A DNA stretch of 64,000 bases, from contig NC_087380.1 in assembly GCF_963675165.1 (NCBI RefSeq), forward strand, positions 328,001-392,000, read 5' to 3'. The translations under genes and the position numbers were made by a program. Positions 36,561 to 64,000 of this stretch are shown here, piece by piece (positions within the stretch are counted from its first letter, which is position 1; the number at the start of each line of letters is the position of its first letter). Origin of the DNA: Halichondria panicea. Taxonomy: Eukaryota; Porifera; Demospongiae; Suberitida; Halichondriidae. The notes beneath the pieces are model-generated. The model had not been told where the DNA came from, searched no databases, and worked only from the letters and a program-made list of their open reading frames with translations.

Positions 36561-39500
36561 ATGACCTCCATGCTGTGTGGACTAGTGTGTGTGGTCCTGC
36601 TCTCTGGGCTCACTGCACTGGTAGGGGGACAGCAAGGTGAGTCAGTATAATTATATCATTGGCAGCAGGAATAATTTGATGGTGGTTCCATGCAGTCTAC
36701 CTGACTCTGGGATCTGGTCCTAGTATCACTAACAATACTGAGATCCTCATCACTACCATTGGAGAGGATGCTGATGGTGGTCTCCCTTCTCTCACCTGTC
36801 ACACTAACCTCACTACCTGCTGTAGAAACAATGACAACAATGGCATGGGAGGACAAGGACAGTGGACGTATCCTAATGGGAGTATGGTACTGCAAAATGA
36901 TCCCTCAATGACTGCTGGAGATCAGTTCTACGTTGTAAGGGGGGCACCTCAGGTACTCAGACTGGCTCGTAGAGAGACTACCAACCCCCTCACTCCAACC
37001 GGGTCCTACTGTTGTACTGTACCAACTACTGGAGGAGATATGACCCTCTGTGCTAACCTGGGTGAGTGGATTTAATTATTATGATTGCCTTGCTTCGTGT
37101 TTTATTTCAGCCAATAATTATGTGTGCACGAGTTCAAAACTCTCCTTGTTCATAACCTTGATCCCCCCTACAGTTGCACCATTCTGTTCTGATATTCTCC
37201 CGACCATCTCTAATGGAGGCATAACCTATGCTGGTGGATCCACTGACAACAGACCTGTGGGAGCTACAGCCACTTACAACTGTAATGGTCCCTACACTCT
37301 GGTTGGAGTGTCAGTGAGGACTTGTGGGAGTGATGGAGAGTGGAGCTCAACACCAGCTCCAGTGTGTCTGAGTAAGGATTGGTTAAGTGTAATAATGTGT
37401 ACGTTGAGTGTGTACCTGTTCCCATAGTAACCTGCTCTGACCTACCCACACTGGCAAATGGGAACGTCGGCTATGGTGGTGCTGGATCCCCTAACAGCAG
37501 ACCAGTGGACACTGTGGCCACCTACACCTGTAACACTGGCTTCACTCTCACTGGAGGCATCACTAGGACTTGTGGGAGTGATAGAATGTGGAGTACTGGG
37601 TCAGCTCCAGTGTGTCAACGTAAGTGGAATGGACTTTGTACTGTTTGTTTGTTGAGTGTATTGTCTCCCATACAGCTAACTGCCTTGACTTACCCTCACT
37701 GATCAATGGGATGATTATGTACAGTGCTGGATCCACTAACAGCAGGCCTATCGGCTCTAGTGCTGTGCACTCCTGCAACACTGGCTACACTCTCACTGGA
37801 GGTACCACCAGGGTCTGTACGAGTGGAGGGATCTGGAGTGGGTCACCTCCAACTTGTCAAGGTAAGTGGAACTGAATTTGTACTGTTTATTAATTTTGTT
37901 GAATATACGTATGTTCACTAATAGAAACTTGTTCTGATTTACCACGACTAATGAATGGAGGCATTACCTATGAGGCTGGAGCTGTTGACAGCAGACCTAT
38001 TAATACCCTTGCTACCTTCACTTGTGACAATGGCTACACTCTCACTGGAGGGAGTGTCAGTTTCAGAACTTGTCAGAATGATGGGACCTGGAGTGGAACA
38101 GCTCCAACCTGTCAAGGTGAGTTCCACTACTACATCTTAACAGTTGCTTCACCTTTCTTGATATACAGTGAACACAGGACCCACTGAACCACCCACCACC
38201 TGTCCTGACCTCACTGCTCCAACCAATGGAATGATCAGCTACAATATGGGGACTGTTAGTCTGAGACCAGAGGACACTGTGGCCACCTACACCTGTGTCA
38301 CTGGCTACACTCTCAATGGAGTCAGTACCAGAACTTGTGAGAGTGATGGAGTGTGGAGTGGGTCAGCTCCAGTGTGTCAAGGTAAGGAGAACGAGTTAGT
38401 ATGTTGATGGTTGTCTTCATAGATTGTGCTGTCTCCACAGCCACCTGTCCTGACCTCACTGTACCAACCAATGGAGTGATCATGTACAGCTCTAGTACCT
38501 CACCACACCGCCCTCGGGGAACAGTGGCTACACAGAGCTGCTTGAATGGATACGTACCCTCCACTACCAGCACTGCTACCAGAGTGTGTAGAGCTGACAG
38601 ATTGTGGAGTGGGTCAGCTCTCACTTGTCAGTGTAAGCTAGTACAATGAACTCTAACAGACTTACAATCCCCCACCCCCACAGTACCTCCTGTCTACGTC
38701 TCCATGGGAACCACCAACTATGCTGCTAATAACTCACAGGTTGCCATAGACACCATCGGAGATACCACTGAGACAGCATTGACTTGCAGCACTGACTCAA
38801 CTATTTGCTGTACAGGACAAGATAATCCCAATAGTGCCAATGGATTAGGAGATTGGCTGTTTCCGAATGGAACAGTTGTCACTAGGAGTCTGGACATAAC
38901 TGATTCAGACACTGATCTACTGTACAGTGTTGGAGATACAGGTGCACTCAGACTCCATCGTCGAGGGTCTGTGTCAGACTCCACTGGCTCCTACTGCTGT
39001 GTGATTCCTGACAATACTGGATATAACACAACATTCTGTGTGCAGTTAGGTAAATGTGTTCTCATGCATTAGCCATGTTTCAGTGCATGACTGAGGTCAG
39101 TACTATACCTGTCCTATTATTTTATTGTCTCTTTATATGACCCTCCCCACAGACCCTGGATCCACTGATGCTAGCAACACAGGAGGTGTGGTGGCAGGTG
39201 TAGTCATTGTGTTACTCATTCTAGCCGCTGTCATTGTGGTGGGTATCATTGTCGGGGTCTACTTCTGGAGGTGAGACTATCATCAGAATGTGTGCATGTA
39301 ATAATGTGTTGTTTTGTGTACAGGAAACTTCGTGGCAACCAGACCAAGTACAGCCCCTCCCCACGCCATGCCCCTCCCCCTCGCCCCACCCCCTATCAAG
39401 CATCCTTCAAGAAGAGCAACGGGCAAGACAGTAAAGCCACCATCCAGAAAGTAGACGGTAAGGTGCCCTATACATACTCAACTTTCAGCACCAACTATTT

Positions 39501-42500
39501 GTCTATATTTCAGAGCCTAGTATAGTAGAGTTTCCTAGTGATACTCATGTGACGGAGGGGGAGGAGGTGTATCTGAGGGTGAAGGTGGGAGGTCACCCTC
39601 CACCCAGTCTCACCTGGTACCACGATAGTAGGAAGGTGACTGCAGACTATGCCACAGAACTGGACCAGGACGGTGGATTATCCTTCCCTAGTGTTGAGAC
39701 TAAGCATGCTGGTGAGTACAGGCTATAATGTACCTACAATGACATAAGATAACAGTGAATGTTTACTGTGCATATTGAAAACTAAGATTAATGTTTACAT
39801 GACTCTGTACGTAGGTGTGTATAAACTGGTGGTTACTGGAGCCTCAGGGTCAACAACACAACAGGTCGTCACGGTAACAGTGATGAGTGAGGGTGGTGAG
39901 GCTAGTGAGGGGGTGGAGGGGGTGGACTACGCCCCCATACCTGTGACAGAGTTTGGAGCGTACGTGGCTGACCTCCATGCTGGCAGCAATAAGAAGTTCA
40001 AACATCTTTACAAGGTAATGTTATACTAGCTGTGTGTGCAATCAACTACGTGTACTTTATCCACACACACTCAGAATCTGGACAGTGGGGAGAGGGGTCA
40101 TCCAGTGATTATTTCAGTGACTCCTGAGAACAAACTCAACAACAGATTTGGCAACATTGCTGTGTGTGAGTGTATATCCTGAGAGTTAGCACATATTAGT
40201 AGTTGTGTGTACACAGGCAGATGGAGGTCATAGCACTGTGTGTGTGTGTTCTCATATCTCATACTAATCACACCTATTCCTGCAGATGATGACAACCTCA
40301 TTATCCTAGACCCCATCCCTGGACAAGAGGACTGTCAGAGTGACTACATCAATGCCTGCTATGTAGACGTGAGTGTGTGTGTGTTGAGCTCTTATTTTAA
40401 TGGTTCAATGTTTTTGTTTTTATTGTTGTTGCTTTTACAGTGTGTATACATCTGCCTAATGACTTGCTGCATTCCACTGCTAATGGCGCACTTGTTGAGT
40501 ATACAATGAAACCTTTGTACAAACATTGCATAATTGCATATGCCTTGCCTGTGTGCACATGCACAGCAAGATAGTGGGTTTGTGCGTGTGTCTGTACTTT
40601 CTATCATTTCCCATTCTTTATCACCATTCCATGCATTGAAATGTTATGATAGTCTGCAGCTTCGATTCATTGCCGTAAAGCTTTGGCACCTTGTGCTTTC
40701 ATTATTGTATGGTATCTGGTACCAGCTCATGAATTTATTTCTTCTTGTGTTCTCAGGGGTACAAGAAGCCTAAAAGGTTCATAGCAACACAAGGTGAGGT
40801 CCTGGGTTACTACATGTAAGTGTGTACCATTACCTTATATGGGCATTGAGGTAGTCATTGTTTATCTTGTTGTGGGCACAGTTGAAACTGTAACTGATCA
40901 GCTAGAAAAACATTTGTTACTGCCTATGAGTATGACCACTGTTCTGCAAACCACTGTAACTTATTGCATATGGTTCAGTAAAATTTCAGTGTAATGTTTT
41001 TCTCCCTCCAGGACCACTGCCAGGAACTCTGGTGGACTTCTGGCGTCTCATGTGGCAGGAGAGACCTCACATAATAGTCATGCTCACCAACCTCAAGGAG
41101 AACAACAAGATCAAATGCGAACAATACTGGCCCGAGTCTGGGAAGAAGCAGTTTGGACCATTCACAGTTGCCATTACAGATCAGCAGATACTGGCTGACT
41201 ACACCATCAGAACATTGGAGGCTTCAGTGAGTTAGTGTTGCAATACCACACAGGCTTTATATAAGAGAGTGAGTGGGATTATTATCATCCTATCTTCCCC
41301 TGCCTCTAGTTGGATGGAGACCGCCGTGTGCTGAGAGTCAAGCTATTCCATTTCACTGCCTGGCCTGATCACGGTGTGCCTGACTATGCCACGCCCATTC
41401 TTGGGTTCCATCGTCGGGTTAAGTCTCAGCACAAGCCATCGAAAGGTCCTATTCTGATCCACTGCAGTGCTGGTGTGGGACGCACAGGCACTTACATTGC
41501 CATTGATAATGTCCTCGATCAGATCTCTGTCGATGGTCTCATCGATATTTCCAGTACCATTGTCAAATCTCGCAACCAGAGGATGAAGCTTGTACAAACA
41601 CAGGTGGGTATACATCACTCTAATGCTATTGCTTCCATCATTGCTGCCATTTTGATTCTACTGAGCATGCTCATTGCCTCTCTACCTATAGGACCAATAT
41701 GTGTTCATCCACGATGCTATCCTGGAGTCAGTGACGTGTGGAGACACTCAGATCAGTGCTGGAGATCTGCGCAGACAGATACAGAAGATGTCATTAGTAT
41801 CCACGGGAAAAACCATCTCTGATTTCCAATACCAGTTCCAAATTCTGGAACAGGTTACTCCAAATCCTAAAGAAGTTCGAAGTCCTATTGCTGTTAAGAA
41901 TGCTGCCAGGAACAGGAACATGGACTACCTGCCACGTAACGACTGCTGCTAACTGTGTACATTATATCCATTCACTGTTTCCCCAACAATAGCTGAAACC
42001 AGTCGTGTGATTCTGAAGGGAGAGCAACCTGACTACATTCATGCTGTGTTTGCTCATGTAAGTGTTCAACTACTAGAGCCCTTGACCTATTGTACTCTCA
42101 TGGTCCCCTCCCTCCCTCCAGGGCTACAAGCACCAGAAGGCATACATCATTGCCCAGAATCCACTGGACTCAACTGTGCGTAACTTCTGGAAGGTGATCT
42201 ATGACAGGAAGTGTGCGGCTGTTGTGATGTTGACTCCACTCAGTGAGAATGGGCAGGTAAGAGATGGTCTCCATTAGAGGTCCTCCCTGTTGAGTGTGTG
42301 TGTGTGTAGGAGGTATGCTCCCAGTACTGGCCAGAGAGTGGCAATGTCACCTCCTTCGGTGAGTTCACCATCGATAACTTGGGGGAGGAAACCAACACTG
42401 GGTTCATTATGAGGCAACTGAGTGTCCTCAATGAAAAGGTACGTCATGCATCTCTTTGTTGCCTTCAAACCTCTCTCTTTTACTTGTTGCCTCCATGTAG

Positions 42501-43427
42501 ACCCAAAAAGCCCATCAATTGACTCAGTTCCACATCACTAACTGGAATATCAGTGGAAAGTGTGAGAACCTCAAAACTGTAACTGATGTCAATGAGGAGG
42601 TTATAAAGGTTCAAAGGAGGACTGGAAACAACCCTGTACTGGTCCATTGCAAGTACGTACACAATGGCTGTAACCTTATATGGACATTATATAATAATAG
42701 CCTTGCATTCTAGAAGTCAGTCGATTGGCAGATATCTTTGAGAGCCCATAATTCGTGTTCAGATTGTCCAATTTCCTATCTGCAATCAGTAGCTCTCAGA
42801 ATTTATATAATTGTAACCTGTCCCCATCCAGTGACACTGCGACCCGCTCTGGTATGTACTGCTCTGTAGGTACTACCATTGACCGTTGCAAGACAGAGGG
42901 AGTGGTGGATGTGTTCCAGGTGGTCAAGGCTCTCAGGGTCCACAAGCCAGGGGCAGTACCCTCAGTCGTGAGTTCATCTGCTGCGCTTACATAGTGGGAA
43001 GCTTGTACTATTACAAGAGCCAGACCTTGTCTAGGGCCTGTACCAACCCATACTGTTTTTAATACAAGATATTGTGAAAGCTTCAAGCCTCTGTACTGTT
43101 GATTAGTGCCATTTGCAATGTAGTTTTGTACCATCATGTGTACTGTATTTGCGCGTCAGTCAATATGGCTGCCACGTGCAGAGATGATAGCCTCAGATAG
43201 GGTCAAAGTTCAACTGAGGCTACTATTTTGAGAGCAGCTTCCATTGCACTGAAGATGGGCTGTAGGGAGGCTACTATTTGAGGGCGGCCTTTATACAAGA
43301 ACGTTCTCTATCAAGCAATTACTGTAGTTAGTGTATCCCCTCACAGGACAACTACAAGGATCTGTTTGATGCTACTCTGGTCTACTTGGACTCCTTTGAC
43401 AACTATGCCAACTTCCAAGATATTTGA
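36561..43427 (+). CDS. RPTP-5: Ig-A + 6 CCP + Ig-B receptor tyrosine phosphatase
   Basis: Spliced gene; about 1,430 aa with the mini-exon skipped (4,293 nt). This is the most compact complete-architecture copy: signal peptide (LTALVGGQQ), Ig-A (366 nt, same length as in RPTP-1), six CCPs in order D-E-C-A-B-F, Ig-B, TM, linker, I-set, D1, D2. The A-type CCP is preceded by AATAG rather than TTTCAG and starts [12 protein letters not shown]. The mini-exon region after 39083 reads TGCATGACTGAGG, an insertion relative to the TGACTGAAG of other copies; read in phase it gives Val-His-Asp-stop, so inclusion would truncate the receptor before the membrane. D1 has His for Pro in ERPHIIVML and His for Asp in KFKHLYK; WPDHGVP and [10 protein letters not shown] are intact. 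Confidence 0.9.
36696..39270 (+). other. RPTP-5 ectodomain and TM exons
   Basis: Signal peptide 36561-36636; Ig-A 36696-37061; CCP 37174-37371, 37428-37619, 37676-37861, 37925-38116, 38169-38381, 38441-38632; Ig-B 38684-39049; defective mini-exon after 39083; TM 39153-39270. The TM exon opens with a short stalk ([12 protein letters not shown]) before the [10 protein letters not shown] helix. Confidence 0.8.
39324..43427 (+). other. RPTP-5 cytoplasmic exons
   Basis: Linker 39324-39457; I-set 39514-39711 and 39815-40014; D1 40075-40165, 40286-40368, 40757-40793, 41012-41226, 41310-41603, 41692-41935; D2 41993-42057, 42122-42256, 42310-42438, 42501-42652, 42832-42967, 43347-43427. D2 has Ile for Ser in [10 protein letters not shown], within the loop that replaces the WPD. 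Confidence 0.82.
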
Positions 43428-43799
43428 TGTACATGAACTAACACAAGAAATGAACAAATCGTGTGAACTCCGTTGAGTAGATTTTGAAGGAATAATTTAG
43501 AGCTCTTTATTTGTATAATCACCGAGCACAGCTGTTTGTTAATCACCCTGAATTCAATGAATGGATATAACAATTTGATGGATAATATAGTGGCAGACAT
43601 AATTATAAAACATGAGATTACACAACATGCCATGGATTAAGAGAAATAAATATAACAGTTAATCAGTTTCTGTGAGCATGCTGACTGGTCTCATGTAGGG
43701 ATCCAATACCTGCAGGAAAAACACAAGCAGTTTTAACACACTATATGATCATTTAATAGGATTCAATTTCCTAATAAGAGTACAATAACTACACTCACT

Positions 43800-44044
43800 T
43801 ATAACTTCCAAAGTAGATCTACACCCACTTGAATGGGCCTAAGGCTAGCAGTACTGTATACATACATAGAGATGTCGTATATATATAGGGCCACTACAAT
43901 GGGCCTGAGGCTATAGGATGCAGTATAATTATAATTTACAATTAAAGGACCACAAGATATTGTATTATAGTATAGCTGCAGCCTGCAACAACACAGCTAG
44001 CTAGGGATACCTGCTAACTGTCTACCATTGAAGAGAGACTACCC
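43800..44044 (+). promoter_or_regulatory. RPTP-6 promoter-like block
   Basis: ATGTCGTATATATATAGGGC with the TATATATATA stretch at 43879-43888, 166 bp before the ATG. The GCGCCACT that follows TATATA in other copies is GGGCCACT here. The spacer from 43428 also holds the repeated intergenic element at 43664-43740. Confidence 0.5.
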
Positions 44045-54478
<10,434 letters not shown>

Positions 54479-54703
54479 TGTAAATTAATTGACACAAGAA
54501 ATGAACAAATTGTATATAATTATATGAACTCTACATGTTGAGTATAATAGATTTATATGGACAGGCCCGAATACTTTATAGAGACTATTGACTTCCTTTT
54601 TGTGTAATCACGAGCACAGCTGTTTGTAATCACCCTGAATTCGTATTATTATAATAACTTGATGTTTATAAATATTAACAGATAATAATACCGCAGACAT
54701 AAT

Positions 54704-54930
54704 TATGCACCTCGAGGCATAGCCGCACGAGGATACGATAAAGTTGACTATGCATGTGTGTGTCTGTGTGTGTGTATTCCAGCTGTAACTGCTCAACGGT
54801 CGCAATGCAACGAACACTAACAGCTCGGCTTCTAGCCAGGATTTTGATTCATAGATTTGCAAACTAAAGCTTTGTTTTCGAGTTATGGCTATTTTTACTT
54901 ACAGTGAAGGCTGTTGCAGTCTTTCAGAAC
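54704..54930. repeat. Probable dispersed repeat upstream of RPTP-7
   Basis: ACCTCGAGGCATAGCCGCAC through GTATTCCAGCTGTAACTGCT to TTCGAGTTATGGC. Part of it (TCCATTCCAGGTGTAACTGC, then ACTAACAG, then GGCCTCTAG) recurs near 35605-35660 upstream of RPTP-5, so it is a repeat and not unique spacer sequence. Confidence 0.45.
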
Positions 54931-55079
54931 CGTTGCTAGCATCATCTGCAAACAATTAATCAGTTTCTGTGAGCATGCTGACTGAGGGATCCAGCATCTG
55001 CAGGCAAAACACAAGCTGTTTCAGGACATAAATTATAACATGTAATAATTTATAGTATAGCATTCAATTTCCTAATAAG

Positions 55080-55314
55080 AGTACATGCAATAAGAAGTAG
55101 ATCTACACCCACTTGAATGGACCTATGTACTGTGCATACACAGGGAGGTGGTATATATAGCGCCACTACAATGGGCCTAAGGCTGTAGCTAGCAGTGTAT
55201 ACTGCTTACAGGGACGTGGTTAGTGCCATAAGATATATTATACTAGCTGCAACAACACAGCTATAGCTAGCTAGGGATACCTACTAACTGTCCACCATTG
55301 AAGAGAGACTACCC
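55080..55314 (+). promoter_or_regulatory. RPTP-7 promoter-like block
   Basis: GAGGTGGTATATATAGCGCC with the TATATATA stretch at about 55152, 163 bp before the ATG, then the shared leader. The spacer 54479-55079 also contains a probable dispersed repeat (about 54704-54930) and a copy of the intergenic element (54961-55024). Confidence 0.5.
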
Positions 55315-62745
<7,431 letters not shown>

Positions 62746-63049
62746 TGTACATGAACTATACACAAGAAATGAACAAATTGTTTACATGATTTCTGTTGAG
62801 TATAATAGATTTGTATGGACAGACCTGAGATTATTAACTTCCCTTTTTTTAGAGAGCTCTTTAGTGTAATCACGAGCACAGCTGTTTGTTAATCACCCTG
62901 AATTCAATGATAATAACCAAATAACATCGCAGACATAATTATTAAACATAAATTCAAGCGGTTTCAACACATATAACATGATATATATATACGTAGTATA
63001 GCATTCAATTTCCTTATAAGAATACGTACGTACAATAAGTACACTCACT

Positions 63050-63298
63050 CAAGTTTAAAAGTAGATCTACGCCCACTTTGAATGGGCCTAAGGCTAGCAG
63101 TACAGTATAGTATTGTGCTTACACAGGGAGGTGGTATATATAGCGCCACTACGATGGTCCTAAGGCTATAGCGTGCAGTACTCTACTTCAGGGACTCCGA
63201 GGTGGTGTAGGGCCACAAAGGCATTGTACTAGCTGCAACAACACAGCTATCTAGCTAGGGATACCTACTAACTATCTACCATTGAAGAGAGACTACCC
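63050..63298 (+). promoter_or_regulatory. RPTP-8 promoter-like block
   Basis: GAGGTGGTATATATAGCGCC with the TATATATA stretch at about 63135, 164 bp before the ATG. The rest of the spacer from 62746 is AT-rich; near 62950-62970 only the tail of the intergenic element (GCGGTTTCAACACAT) can be recognised. Confidence 0.5.
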
Positions 63299-63374
63299 AT
63301 GACCTCCATGCTGTGTGGACTAGTGTGTGTGGTCCTGCTCTCTGGGCTCACTGTACCGGCAGGGGGACAGCAAA
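63299..63374 (+). CDS. RPTP-8: signal peptide exon only (gene runs off the window)
   Basis: The same first exon as the other copies ([10 protein letters not shown], then [15 protein letters not shown]), ending in a GTAAGT donor in phase 1. The following 626 bp are first intron only, closely related to the first introns of RPTP-2 and RPTP-7, so the next exon is predicted to be a type A CCP with no Ig-A, beyond base 64000. No phosphatase exon is visible, so the family assignment rests on the signal exon and leader. Confidence 0.7.
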
Positions 63375-64000
63375 GTAAGTCAGTATAATTATATAGCTTT
63401 AGCTATATACGGTGTAATATTAAGGTAGATTCCTGCATGCATTATGAGTCATGCAGGTGGTATTATGGATCACTTTGACAAAACGCTTCCAAAATTTCTT
63501 TTACACTACTGAACTGATATGAAACTCTTTGATCACCCTTTATCTATATAGTGCACTTGTTCAGCAGATTTTACTCAGTGCCCATGTGTAAACACCATGC
63601 ATGCACTTAATCTCACTTCACTTGACACATGTGAGCATTAATACTTGTGGTATACACACTGCACATTATATATTCGAGAAACAGGTTGTGGTTGCCGTAC
63701 GGAAAAGACGACCATATATAACTATCGTAATAAATACCTCTCTTACTCTGGTGTCTCCACACAACTGTTGTATAGCTTCCTCCGGCCAACCAGCAACTAA
63801 TTTTTGTTAGGTATTGAAAAAATGCATTTTTGTTGTTAATTTGCTATGAATTTTATTACACATGCAGTAGTTGAATTAAGCACTATAGCCTCTTTGTTGT
63901 TGTTGAAGAACGATGTGACTCATAATATCATCGTTCCCCAAATTTGTATTTTGCACATCACTTATAAATAGTTACATAAGTAGGACATTTGGTACTGATT

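Overview
The window is metazoan nuclear DNA. Genes are split into many small GT-AG exons, introns are mostly 45-120 bp, spacers are AT-rich, and MITE-like inverted repeats and (CA)n/(GT)n tracts are frequent. Compact introns and receptors mixing CCP (Sushi), Ig-like and tandem phosphatase domains suggest a demosponge. That is an inference; I cannot name the species from sequence alone.

The whole window is one head-to-tail, plus-strand tandem array of receptor-type protein tyrosine phosphatase (RPTP) genes. Seven are complete here: RPTP-1 225-9470, RPTP-2 10219-17740, RPTP-3 18397-27172, RPTP-4 27567-35376, RPTP-5 36561-43427, RPTP-6 44045-54478, RPTP-7 55315-62745. An eighth begins at 63299 and runs off the end. 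The shared order is signal peptide, optional distal Ig-like exon (Ig-A), 6-9 CCP modules with one exon each, optional proximal Ig-like exon (Ig-B), a small juxtamembrane exon, a TM helix, a proline-rich cytoplasmic linker, a cysteine-free I-set-like Ig domain, PTP domain D1 with intact WPD and [10 protein letters not shown] motifs, and PTP domain D2 with altered catalytic loops.

The intracellular exons are almost identical in sequence and exactly identical in length across copies (the D1+D2 block is 1,662 nt in all seven). The ectodomains differ in CCP number, CCP type order and presence of Ig-A or Ig-B. All ectodomain exons are phase 1-1, so modules can be gained, lost or skipped without breaking frame. 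The picture is a recently expanded receptor family with a constant signalling half and a diversified recognition half. An immune-type or allorecognition role is a hypothesis, not something the sequence proves.

Spacers between genes are 0.4-1.2 kb. They carry a repeated promoter-like block with a TATATATA stretch 88-167 bp before each ATG. Mobile DNA sits in introns: several MITE families sharing TACCGTA ends, a pogo/Tigger-like MITE, a palindromic element with a transposase helix-turn-helix remnant (RPTP-3), and a 3.7-kb intron in RPTP-6 holding a decayed non-LTR reverse transcriptase on the minus strand and a foldback element with two perfect 117-bp arms. I saw no tRNA, rRNA or CRISPR features.
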